Positions 36,058-44,791 of a DNA stretch of 64,000 nucleotides are shown one piece after another. The DNA lies in NCBI GenBank assembly GCA_947493335.1, contig CANLQO010000002.1, positions 310,001 through 374,000 on the forward strand, given 5' to 3'. Every line of letters begins with the position of its first letter. The first letter of the stretch is position 1. This DNA is from an uncultured Paracoccaceae bacterium (GTDB lineage: Bacteria; Pseudomonadota; Alphaproteobacteria; Rhodobacterales; Rhodobacteraceae). The notes below the pieces were generated by a model. The model was not told the DNA's origin, did not search any database, and saw only the letters and a program-made list of their open reading frames with translations. A program made the position numbers and the translations under genes.

Positions 36058-37890
36058 ATGGGGCACGGGCCCACTTATCTGGATATGACAAAAGCCATCG
36101 TTTCCTTGTACATTGGGCTGGCGTTTTGCGCCTTTGTGCTGACCTTGTCTGCAGGCATGGTACCGAATTTGGGCGAAGAACTTGCCTTTGACCCTGGGCT
36201 CTCCTGGCATGTCCGCAGTGCGCTGTTTCTCTTTATGCCATTGGCATTTTTTGCCGCGACCAAGACCTGGCCGAAATCTGTTCTTGGTTGGGGTGTGTTC
36301 TGCCTACTGTCGGTCGCAATGTCTTTGAGTTTGCCAGGTTATGTTATCGGGCTTCTGGCGTTGCTTATTGCCGTGACGATGTGCCCCGCAAAGGACAATG
36401 CCGGATCACATCCCGAGGACGTTGCGACACGCTCCAGAGCGTTGTTTGCCACCGTCATTGCGATGGTCGCCTTTGGCGTCGTTCTAAGACTATTCTCATT
36501 CAATGAACCGATGGGCCGAGACCTTGCGGTCTATGCAATGGTTAGTTCCGGGTGGCTGGAGGGGTTGGCGCTCTACGACGAGGTTTGGGATCACAAACCC
36601 CCGGCATTGTACGTGGTCTATGCAGCGGCAATTGCGGTTTTCGGTCAATCTCCTATTGCAATCTATGCAATGAACGTCGCCTTTTTCGCGATCACACTCG
36701 TCGGGGCGGCAATAGCAGCACGAAAATTGGCAGGTGATCACGCCGCGATCATCGCAGCGGTTCTGTTCGGGATAATGGGAAGCGACCCTCTGGTTGAGAT
36801 TAATCAGCCGAACGTCGAACACTTCCTCAACGCCGCGCTGATCTGGTCTTTGGTTCTACTTCTGCCTGTGCTCCAGGCACCGCCGACCTGGGTGCGGACA
36901 TGTCTTGTTGGGCTCTTGTTCTTCGCAGGCTCGGCCTTCAAGCAACTTGTGGTCTTCCCGTCATTCACTGCGGTCCTTGCCCTTTTGATTGTCGGGTTGA
37001 GGAACCAACCCTTGCATTGGTGCGCCCGCGTTGGTGTGATTGGGATCATCGGTGTAGCGGGCTGGGCCGCAATTGCGCTGGCGTTCTATGCAGGCGGGAC
37101 GTTTGACAGCTTCTATTACGCAGTCTTCGGGTACAATCAGGACTATGCCGGTTCGCTCTGGTTCAACCTCGAGCGCACGCTTCGACGGGGAAACCTACCT
37201 TTCTATTTCTTTGTGTTTCTGTTGTTTGGTGCCTACCACCTGATGCGAGGCCGAGAAACGAACCACTTGCTGATGGCAGCATTCTATCTTGGTGTTTTAA
37301 CGATGTTCTGGACACCGGGGAAATTCTACGATCACTACTATCAGCTATTCCTGCCCCTTATCGCGGTCAGCGCGGGTGTCATGATTGCCCAGCGCTACGC
37401 AGGTCGTCCGATCTGGCTCTTGAGTGTCATTGCGGTCGCACCGATCATGGTCAGTTTTGGCTATATGACGTCGCCTGAGCGGCTTGCCTATGTCAAACAC
37501 GGGCGCGACGCCCACGGTGGAGAAACGGTCGAAAGTCGCGCTGTCGGTCAGTGGCTGGCAGCGGAAGGTTATGACATGTCAAAGGTTCTGCACTGGGGCG
37601 CGGAACCGGGCATCTATTTCTGGTCCGGCCAACCAACCTCATTCAAATACGTTTTTAACTACCCGCTTTTGAACGGTAGTCGTCAGGAAGCGATGACAAA
37701 AGAGTTTATCGCTCAGGTTCGGTGCGAAGCACCCACGCTTGTTGTCGTCAAACGGGCAGATCGGAATGTGAACAATGCGGCACTTGCGTACTTGCAGACC
37801 TACTACAAACCCGCACCAGGCTATCCCGTCTATCAGGTCTTTGAATTTTGGGAACCTCGTGCAGGTTTACCGCCCTGCGATGCGTCTTAG
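36058..37890 (+). CDS. GT39-like multi-pass membrane glycosyltransferase
   Basis: The product has 610 residues with about 12-13 membrane helices. An N-terminal three-helix part is followed by a loop with NEPMGRDLAVYAMVSSGW and YDEVWDHKPPALYVVYAA; the acidic residue and the DHKPP block are typical of ArnT/PMT-like (GT39) transferases that use polyprenyl-phosphate sugars. QPNVEHFLNAALIW and AFKQLVVFPSF also fit. The soluble tail has HWGAEPGIYFWSGQPT. The start may be ATG 36058 or ATG 36085. It is convergent with the next gene, overlapping by TTAG. The decayed gene at 23193-24307 appears to be a relative. Confidence 0.85.
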   Translation: MGHGPTYLDMTKAIVSLYIGLAFCAFVLTLSAGMVPNLGEELAFDPGLSWHVRSALFLFMPLAFFAATKTWPKSVLGWGVFCLLSVAMSLSLPGYVIGLLALLIAVTMCPAKDNAGSHPEDVATRSRALFATVIAMVAFGVVLRLFSFNEPMGRDLAVYAMVSSGWLEGLALYDEVWDHKPPALYVVYAAAIAVFGQSPIAIYAMNVAFFAITLVGAAIAARKLAGDHAAIIAAVLFGIMGSDPLVEINQPNVEHFLNAALIWSLVLLLPVLQAPPTWVRTCLVGLLFFAGSAFKQLVVFPSFTAVLALLIVGLRNQPLHWCARVGVIGIIGVAGWAAIALAFYAGGTFDSFYYAVFGYNQDYAGSLWFNLERTLRRGNLPFYFFVFLLFGAYHLMRGRETNHLLMAAFYLGVLTMFWTPGKFYDHYYQLFLPLIAVSAGVMIAQRYAGRPIWLLSVIAVAPIMVSFGYMTSPERLAYVKHGRDAHGGETVESRAVGQWLAAEGYDMSKVLHWGAEPGIYFWSGQPTSFKYVFNYPLLNGSRQEAMTKEFIAQVRCEAPTLVVVKRADRNVNNAALAYLQTYYKPAPGYPVYQVFEFWEPRAGLPPCDAS

Positions 37891-39620
37891 TTTAAGGCGG
37901 TCACGGTTACGCTGACCAAGTGGCTGTCCGCATCTTTTTCCAGCGTCACACCGTCGGCCTCTTTCACTTGGTCGCGCCGTATAAATGATATTTCTGCGAC
38001 CATTCCGGGGTTGTCCGCGAAGATCAGCGGCACATAGGCTTTCGCGAATGCTGGGGTTTCTGCAAATCCAGAACTTGCCGCAAAATTCCGTGCCCCAAAA
38101 ACGAAGTCGGGGCGCAGATCTTCGACCAAATAGGTCGTCAGAAAATCGGAATCGTCCATGTGCATCCCGATCGTGCGGTTGACCAATCCACCAAGGTCCG
38201 CCAGCCGCACCATGCGGTGAAAGGCTATGCCGCCTGCGTCATGATGCGCCAGCAGGGGGTCTTCAATCTGGAGCCGGTCAGCAAGGTTGCGAAATCCGTT
38301 TCCGACTTCTGTGACTGCGGCCATGGGTGTCGTGGGTCGTGTCGCGAAGGTCGCAACCTGGATCGTTGTGGTGTGAACCAGCAAGAGCGCGGCGCATGCA
38401 CCAAATATCTGACGCACGCCCGGACCGCCAAGCTGCGACACTCCGCATGTCGCCAGCATTACCGCGACCGGCAAGACCGGCATCAGAAACCGGTATTGCC
38501 CCATCCAGTCGCCCTTGGCCCACACCACAAAAACGACGTGGGCCGCCACAATCGAAAAACCGATGACCATCCAAGGGGGCCGACCTCGCACCAAAAAGAT
38601 CAAAGGCAAGATCCACAAAACACCGGAATCGCGCAATCCGCTCAGCAGATAAAACCAACCTCCACTCAACGGATTTATCAAGCCGATGAAGCCTGCCTCT
38701 GACGATTTGGCGTAGTACGGATTTGGAAAGACATCCCCAAAATAAGTCACGCGAAAAACCATCAGGCCCACAAAAGTCAAGAACGGTAACAAGGCGAGCG
38801 CCGCGTCAGCCGTGTTGAAAAGACGACCGTTGGATTGCCGCGTCAGCCAAATGCCCGTCAGGAAGACGGCAATCACAATCATTGGTCCCTCAGGCCGTGT
38901 CAGAACATAGACCGAAAGCAGTACGGCGACGGGCCAACGCCAGTTCGCCATCGCAAAGACGCACAACACCATGAGCGTCAGCAATAACCCCTGAAGCGCA
39001 TGTTCCTGACCGGAGGCAGACCAAACCACCGTCGGCGTAACTGCGATGCCAAGACCACAGGCGAGCGCAGCAACCGGGCTGCGCGTGAAACGCGCAACAA
39101 GACCCGTGCAGATCAGCATCGACGCGGCCGAGAAACCGACACCGAGTGCCTTTGCAGTCAACGGAATATCCGCACCCAAGCGCGCGAAAACCGCGAGGAG
39201 CAGCATCCAGGCAGAACTGGAATACCCTTCTTCTGGCGGCAGCCAGGGTTGCGCCCTGATCCCCAGTCCTTCGGCCAACGAACGGCTATAGGAAAACGTG
39301 ATGCCGGCATCGTCGATCCACCAGTTTTCCAGCCTGAATGCATATGCAATCATTGCAGCGAGTGTCAGGAGCGCAACGCAGAGGCTCGCTTTCCAAATGG
39401 TATCTTTCGAGTCCTCTCGTTCGAACCAAAGCGCCAGACCTGCAGCAATGAAAGCAAAACCCATTCCTCTGATCAGCGGGATGTTGGCGACGGGGTTCTG
39501 CGTCATCTCTGTGCTGCGCATGGCAAACGGCAGCGGCATGAGTATTGCAAGCGCGCCAACAAGAACAAACGGAACTACCATCAACCAAAGCCCGATTGCC
39601 GCTGGCATTTCACGTCGCAT
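37887..39620 (-). CDS. GT-C membrane protein resembling AftB-type arabinofuranosyltransferases
   Basis: From ATG 39620 this is a 577-residue protein with about ten membrane helices and a C-terminal periplasmic domain. The first big loop has WWIDDAGITFSYSRSLAEG and EGYSSSAWMLLLAVFARLG. This combination (Asp-Asp, an aromatic-Ser-Arg-Ala/Ser-rich helix, then EGY(S/T)xxxW) is the pattern of mycobacterial AftB and its bacterial relatives, which use decaprenylphosphoryl-arabinose. DPA-like genes lie at 15969-19877, so this is the best candidate in the window to use that donor. A TTG at 39641 would overlap the upstream gene; the ATG seven bases past the oxidoreductase stop is preferred. Confidence 0.72.
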   Translation of the reverse strand: MRREMPAAIGLWLMVVPFVLVGALAILMPLPFAMRSTEMTQNPVANIPLIRGMGFAFIAAGLALWFEREDSKDTIWKASLCVALLTLAAMIAYAFRLENWWIDDAGITFSYSRSLAEGLGIRAQPWLPPEEGYSSSAWMLLLAVFARLGADIPLTAKALGVGFSAASMLICTGLVARFTRSPVAALACGLGIAVTPTVVWSASGQEHALQGLLLTLMVLCVFAMANWRWPVAVLLSVYVLTRPEGPMIVIAVFLTGIWLTRQSNGRLFNTADAALALLPFLTFVGLMVFRVTYFGDVFPNPYYAKSSEAGFIGLINPLSGGWFYLLSGLRDSGVLWILPLIFLVRGRPPWMVIGFSIVAAHVVFVVWAKGDWMGQYRFLMPVLPVAVMLATCGVSQLGGPGVRQIFGACAALLLVHTTTIQVATFATRPTTPMAAVTEVGNGFRNLADRLQIEDPLLAHHDAGGIAFHRMVRLADLGGLVNRTIGMHMDDSDFLTTYLVEDLRPDFVFGARNFAASSGFAETPAFAKAYVPLIFADNPGMVAEISFIRRDQVKEADGVTLEKDADSHLVSVTVTALN

Positions 39621-39627
39621 TGTTAAC

Positions 39628-40977
39628 CTATGTGTCCGCAAATTCTGTGTTGATACGCCGGGCCAACGCGCGGCCCTCGCGAATTGCGTAGTTGGTTCCC
39701 CGATCCTCTGGGTAGACCTGCGCCATAGAGCAGATGTGCAATCCCTCGAACGGAGTTTTCGAGTCAGGGATCAGTGATGAATAATGTTGTTCCACAACAG
39801 GCTGCGCCCAACGTGCTTTCCAGACGTGAAACTGTTTGATCCAATCACGCGAAAACGCGGGGAACATGCGCTGAATGTAGGGGATCGAATAATCCAGAAT
39901 TTCGTCAGGCGACATACCATACAGATCCTCAGTATGAGGCAGATAGCGAGACAGATAGACGACATGGTCGCCGCCATACTTTGACCGATCCTGAAAATTC
40001 GTATGCTCGATCACGCCGACATATGGAAAATCGGTGTCGTTCACATTCAGCCAATAGGTCGATGACAAGGAGCGATCCAGACGCAACACAAGGCATACGT
40101 TGGCAAGGTAATCAATTCGGTTAAGCTCATCCTGATAACTGTCTGGCGCCCAGGCTCCGACCATCTCCGCAATAATCGGCAAAGCAGGCGTGGCGACCAC
40201 AAGATCGCTTGCCGCCTCTCCCCATGGCCCAGCGACGGTCCAGCGGCCTGACTTCTCATCTCGATTGATCGTTTCAATCGGATGCTTGGTCTTTACTGTG
40301 CCGCCAGCGCGGGTGATCCCTTCGGCGGTACTCTCAGCAAGGCGAGCAAAGCTGCCTTCAAGATAGGCCAGACGCTCTTCCCCGCCTTTGCCGCGAGACC
40401 CACCGCGCAGCTTGAGCTTGTTCCAGAACCAGACGGCAGAGACCTTTTCTGCGTAAGGACCGAATTTGCCATTCAGCAAGGGTTCCCACATCACTTCATA
40501 GACACGTTTTCCACCCAATTCGCGCAACCAGTCTGCCGCCGTTCTCGCTTCGAGTGCTTTCCAGTCTGCCACGCGTCGCGCCCGCAAAGTAAGCAGGCCC
40601 AACCGAATCCGGTCAAGAAAGGGCAGCGGTTTGAACTTCAGCAGATCGACCGGCGTCGAAAGCTTCAGGATTGAGGTATTGTAGTAAACGCCGGTATTTG
40701 TCGGGTTGGTGACAACCGCATCCTTAAGACCGAGTTCGGCAATCAGATCCATCACCTCAAGGTCGTTTGTGAACCAGTGATGATAGAAGCGGTCGAGACG
40801 TTCGCCCTCGGTCGCAAAAGCGCCGGCGAGGCCGCCAACATAGTCATCAGCCTCGTATACCGTTACATGATGTCCCGCACGCGCCAGGTCATAGGCTGCG
40901 GAAAGTCCTGCAAACCCGCCACCAATAACCGCAATCTCACGTGGCCCGAATTGGCCATGATCCTTCGGAGGTGTCAT
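39628..40977 (-). CDS. FAD-dependent oxidoreductase, amine-oxidase/PPOX-like
   Basis: This 449-residue protein has the FAD motif VIGGGFAGLSAAYDLA, then YEADDYVGGLAGAF, YHHWFTNDLEVMDLIAEL and LNGKFGPYAEKVSAVWFW. Near the end it has GLHICSMAQVYPEDRGTNYA, the second FAD contact. Such proteins beside UPF0104 and GtrB-like genes are common in lipid and glycan clusters and may oxidise a lipid or a lipid-linked sugar; some UDP-galactopyranose-mutase-like proteins have the same layout, and I cannot decide between them. The ATG at 40977 overlaps the stop of the previous gene (ATGA). It is the third gene of an operon 43000-37887. Confidence 0.82.
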   Translation of the reverse strand: MTPPKDHGQFGPREIAVIGGGFAGLSAAYDLARAGHHVTVYEADDYVGGLAGAFATEGERLDRFYHHWFTNDLEVMDLIAELGLKDAVVTNPTNTGVYYNTSILKLSTPVDLLKFKPLPFLDRIRLGLLTLRARRVADWKALEARTAADWLRELGGKRVYEVMWEPLLNGKFGPYAEKVSAVWFWNKLKLRGGSRGKGGEERLAYLEGSFARLAESTAEGITRAGGTVKTKHPIETINRDEKSGRWTVAGPWGEAASDLVVATPALPIIAEMVGAWAPDSYQDELNRIDYLANVCLVLRLDRSLSSTYWLNVNDTDFPYVGVIEHTNFQDRSKYGGDHVVYLSRYLPHTEDLYGMSPDEILDYSIPYIQRMFPAFSRDWIKQFHVWKARWAQPVVEQHYSSLIPDSKTPFEGLHICSMAQVYPEDRGTNYAIREGRALARRINTEFADT

Positions 40978-41987
40978 TGGGAAAACTCCTGATTTTGTGT
41001 CTTGGTCCCGGTATCGCGGCGGATACTCCAAATCAACAGGCAGATACCGCCCGAAACCGTGGCCGATATCCAAAGAATGAAATGTGCAAGTAGCGCAAAT
41101 GCAGCAGCGGCTGTGGCCGGATTGTCCAACATCACCATGGCACGGCTCGCAAAGAAATCAAACGTGCCTACATGCCCAGGCATCGCAGGGATCAGGGTTG
41201 CGAGTGTTGCGACCGGGAAAGCCAGCCATGCGGCTGCCGCGTCTGTCAGTGCAGGCATAGCCAGCGCGGTGGCATAAAACAGTCCGCCTTCAAAAATCCA
41301 TGCAAAGAATGACCAGAACAGTAGCTTGAGCATTCGTGGGCCTTGGGCCTGCTGCTTGAGGGTTGTGAAGATATTGGCGGTAATGCCATCCAATCGGGTC
41401 GCAATTCTTGGCGCACCTCGTCCAAGCAAAGCGATGGCCCTTAGCGTAAAGCGCTCGAACAATTGCGGGCGCAACAACGTGATGGTCAAGAGAACGGAAA
41501 TCAGGATCAGTACATTCGCGCCGACCCCAATGACCTCATTCGTTTGCGCGGCAGCATGCTGAAAAATAAACAAAGCAATCACGAAGGCCACGATCAGGCT
41601 GAGAAGGTCAAGAAGCCTTTCCACGATCAAAGTCGCCAGAACGACCGACGGGCCAATTCCCAGCCAGTTGCGAAAGGCAATGGTGCGCAAAGCATCACCT
41701 GCCCGAAAGGGTAGAACGTTGTTCGTTGCGAAAGATGCCAGGAATGGGACCGTCGCGCGCCCAAAGCTCAAGTCCGGATTAGCTGGCAAAAGCATGATCC
41801 GCCAACGCTGGATGCGGCACGCATATCCAAACGCAAAACACATCACGGCAACCGCGATCCATAATGGATCGGCACTGGCGATCGCTGCACCGACCTCAGC
41901 GAGATCCAACTGTCGCAAGACCAACCACAGAAAAAGCGCGGAAACCGCGAAACCAATTGCCAATACAGCAAGCTTGCGAGGTTGCAC
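40974..41987 (-). CDS. UPF0104 / lysylphosphatidylglycerol synthase-like membrane protein
   Basis: This is a 337-residue integral membrane protein with about eight helices. It has ALFLWLVLRQLDL at the start, FGRATVPFLASFATNNVLPFRAGDAL (the family's NxxxPxRxG signature) and PAMPGHVGTFDFFASRAM (the second signature with PGxxG). Members include MprF-type flippases and AglD-type transporters; the context with a GtrB-like GT2 suggests that a lipid-linked sugar is handled. The GTG start lies two bases after the GT2 stop, so the operon is tight. Confidence 0.88.
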   Translation of the reverse strand: MQPRKLAVLAIGFAVSALFLWLVLRQLDLAEVGAAIASADPLWIAVAVMCFAFGYACRIQRWRIMLLPANPDLSFGRATVPFLASFATNNVLPFRAGDALRTIAFRNWLGIGPSVVLATLIVERLLDLLSLIVAFVIALFIFQHAAAQTNEVIGVGANVLILISVLLTITLLRPQLFERFTLRAIALLGRGAPRIATRLDGITANIFTTLKQQAQGPRMLKLLFWSFFAWIFEGGLFYATALAMPALTDAAAAWLAFPVATLATLIPAMPGHVGTFDFFASRAMVMLDNPATAAAAFALLAHFILWISATVSGGICLLIWSIRRDTGTKTQNQEFSQ

Positions 41988-41989
41988 GA

Positions 41990-43000
41990 TTAACCCTTGC
42001 TTAGGTCTGCGGTCGACCGCAGTTGGGTGACGGGACCATCGAGGCGATTCAGCCGAATGTCCTGATCATACCCCATGCGTTCGCGTACGATGTAAAGCGG
42101 GCGAGACTTTGCTTCTGTGTAAACTCGAGCAAGGTATTCTCCGATGACACCCAGTGACATCAGTTGCACGCCACCCAGAAACAGGACAGCGATCATGATT
42201 GCGGTCCAACCTTCTACCCAAGTCGCCGTAAAGACACGCATGTAGACGGCATACATGATCCCCAAGAGCGACAGCAACGATACGAACGCCCCAAGACCCG
42301 TTGCGACACGCAAAGGCTTGGATGAAAAGGACAGGATCCCATCGATTGCAAACGACAGCATCTTACGAAGAGGATATTTGGATTCCCCGGCAAAGCGTTC
42401 GGCTCTTGCATAGGGCAATGCCACTTGTCGGAACCCGATCCATGACACCATACCCCGCACAAACCGATGCCGTTCGGGCATAGACTTCAGAACATCAACA
42501 ACGTTGCGCCCCATCAAACGGAAGTCACCTGTGTCAAGAGGGATCGGCACCTCGGACAATGAGTTCAGGACGCGATAAAACGCCTTAGCAGTGGCCAGTT
42601 TGAATGCACTTTCCCCGCTTCGTTGCTCACGTGTGCCGTAAACAACATCATAGCCTTCTTCCCATCGCGCGATCATCTTCGGAATGACCTCCGGAGGATC
42701 CTGCAGGTCGGCGTCAATCAGCACAACCGCATCACCCATTGCGGCATCAACCCCGGCCGTCACAGCGATCTGGTGGCCAAAGTTACGGGCGAAGGAAATC
42801 ACCCGCACGATATCATGATTCTGCGCAATTTCGCGCAACATGTGCAGCGTCTGGTCTCGGCTGCCATCGTCAACAAAGAGCAACTCAAAGCGATATTGAT
42901 CATGCGCAGCTGCCAAAGCACAAAGCCGCATGCTTGTCTCTTGGATGACTTCTTCCTCGTTATAGCAAGGAATAACTATTGAAATCAGTGACTTGCTCAA
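41990..43000 (-). CDS. Polyprenyl-phosphate glycosyltransferase (GtrB/ArnC/DPM1-like GT2)
   Basis: This is a 336-residue protein. The GT2 domain (1-230) begins ISIVIPCYNEEEVI, with LLFVDDGSRDQTL, VLIDADLQDPPEVIPKM (the DXD motif with the DLQDPPE signature of polyprenyl-phosphate transferases) and DTGDFRLMGRNVVDVL. Two membrane helices follow (about 237-260 and 270-295). It would move a sugar from a nucleotide donor to a polyprenyl phosphate on the cytoplasmic face, giving a donor for GT-C enzymes in this locus. The start is a TTG (bases 42998-43000) with a weak ribosome site. Confidence 0.93.
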   Translation of the reverse strand: MSKSLISIVIPCYNEEEVIQETSMRLCALAAAHDQYRFELLFVDDGSRDQTLHMLREIAQNHDIVRVISFARNFGHQIAVTAGVDAAMGDAVVLIDADLQDPPEVIPKMIARWEEGYDVVYGTREQRSGESAFKLATAKAFYRVLNSLSEVPIPLDTGDFRLMGRNVVDVLKSMPERHRFVRGMVSWIGFRQVALPYARAERFAGESKYPLRKMLSFAIDGILSFSSKPLRVATGLGAFVSLLSLLGIMYAVYMRVFTATWVEGWTAIMIAVLFLGGVQLMSLGVIGEYLARVYTEAKSRPLYIVRERMGYDQDIRLNRLDGPVTQLRSTADLSKG

Positions 43001-43235
43001 ATCGAACTCGTATTCTGCTGCATCTGACGCTTAACTATATCAAATCAGCCGTCAACTCACCCACGAAACCGTAGGAAATCACAAAAATTGGGCATTGTGA
43101 CGTCGGGCCGACTGCAACTATTGACGTCTTGCCAAATAGATAGGCTGATTGCGCGCAAACTTGAGCGCAGTGTCATTCATTGCAACCGCTTCCCGACCGG
43201 TAAGCGCCAGAATAATTACGAGTGGGTCCAACTTC

Positions 43236-44759
43236 ATGCAGAGTAGAAGCAAATCGATTGCCATCGCGCTACTTGCATTGATTGTTCTCTTGGCGCCCGC
43301 CTTGCTCAATCGTGGACCAATCTATTGGCACGACAGCCTTGCCTATCTTCATGGTGGAAGCTCTGCGATCTCCGTCACAACTGGTCTTCAGACACGCTAT
43401 ACCGTGATGGAACGCGCAATCGTACCCCAAAACGCAAACCCTGATGAGGGTTCGACGGTAACCGCCACGGCAAATGTCGATGGGCCCGCAGGTGATGAAG
43501 CCTACCGAATTACCATGGCGAGATCGCCCTATTACTCGGTTTTCCTGACGTCGACTTCAGTCGTTGGTGGTCCATTTGCACCAGTACTGGCACAGGCAAT
43601 GATTGTGGCGGCTGCCGGTTTTTTCCTGTTGCGGGCCCTTTTTGCAGATCATTGGCATCGACCCGCGCTCTATCTGGCGGCGATTACTGCCGTTTCCGGA
43701 ACAGGGCTTTTCTGTGCGGTCCTTTTGCCAGATTTCCTCGCCCCTCTCGGCATCGTTGCGACAGCCGCTTTGTTTGGCTTCTATGATAGGATGGCATGGA
43801 CAGATCGTTCATTCTGGGTCGTGCTTTTGACCTTCTCGGTGATCTCTCACACTTCGCATCTTGCAGTGACATTTCTGCTGATACCGTTTGGATTGATTCT
43901 GGCCCTCTTTAAATCCCGAACCCCTGCACTCGCGCCGGCCGCGATGTGCGCGGCATGCGTCATGGTCGGGGTCCTGAGCATTCAGGTCTTTTCATTCACG
44001 GTCAAGAGCATCTACGGCTATGAACCTCGCGCGCTCCCGATGATTGCGGCAAGCATCATCGTGGACGGCACGGGGCTTAAGTATCTACAAGAAACCTGCC
44101 CAGAAAATGGCTATGTGTTCTGCGACCATATTGGGACTCAGGCAAAGACAATTGACCAATTTTTATGGTTCGAAGATCCCGCAGTCGGCGTTTATCTGTT
44201 CGAAGATGAAACGACGCGCCAGAAGATGACGGACCAGCAATTCGGATTTCTCCTCGACACACTAAGGTATGATTTCTTTGGTCAATTTAGTGCGTCATGG
44301 GAACGATTTATCGACCAGCTGAAAAGCAACTCGACAGGGCATCTCGCTTATTCCGATCGATTGCGAGATGAGTTGGATACGGAGTTGCCCGAACCGGACC
44401 AATCGCTTGCGCAGGGCAGCGCTGCCTACCTCGCCAAATTTCCTTTTGGTCCGCTTGGGATTCTGTCGCAGTTCGTCTCCTATTCTGCGCTTCTTGCTCT
44501 CATCGCGCTCGCTATAAGCAGGCGGGGGCAATGGGCGATGCCCAGCAAGCCACCGGAAACTGCATCGCGTGACGCATTCATGGTTTTTGCCATTCTCGTC
44601 GTATTGGGCATTATCGCCAATTCCGGCATCACCGGGATTGTATCAAATCCTCAGGGCCGCTACGGGGCCCGTGTGATCTGGCTTTTGCCCGTGCTCGCCG
44701 TTCTTTGGTTGACCATTTCCAACAGGCCACGTCCGCCACTACGCATCTTCGGTTCTTAG
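43236..44759 (+). CDS. Multi-pass membrane protein of unknown function, GT-C-like
   Basis: From ATG 43236 this is a 507-residue protein with about ten membrane helices. The loop after the first helix has RGPIYWHDSLAYLHGGSSA, a YWHD pattern that could stand in for the acidic motif of GT-C transferases. A large periplasmic loop lies around residues 290-390 (LQETCPENGYVFCDH with paired cysteines). I do not recognise the family. It is isolated between the divergent GT2 operon and the convergent G8 gene, which is 32 bases away. Confidence 0.62.
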   Translation: MQSRSKSIAIALLALIVLLAPALLNRGPIYWHDSLAYLHGGSSAISVTTGLQTRYTVMERAIVPQNANPDEGSTVTATANVDGPAGDEAYRITMARSPYYSVFLTSTSVVGGPFAPVLAQAMIVAAAGFFLLRALFADHWHRPALYLAAITAVSGTGLFCAVLLPDFLAPLGIVATAALFGFYDRMAWTDRSFWVVLLTFSVISHTSHLAVTFLLIPFGLILALFKSRTPALAPAAMCAACVMVGVLSIQVFSFTVKSIYGYEPRALPMIAASIIVDGTGLKYLQETCPENGYVFCDHIGTQAKTIDQFLWFEDPAVGVYLFEDETTRQKMTDQQFGFLLDTLRYDFFGQFSASWERFIDQLKSNSTGHLAYSDRLRDELDTELPEPDQSLAQGSAAYLAKFPFGPLGILSQFVSYSALLALIALAISRRGQWAMPSKPPETASRDAFMVFAILVVLGIIANSGITGIVSNPQGRYGARVIWLLPVLAVLWLTISNRPRPPLRIFGS

Positions 44760-44791
44760 CGCTCAATACCATTGCGCGACCGTTCCACCAA

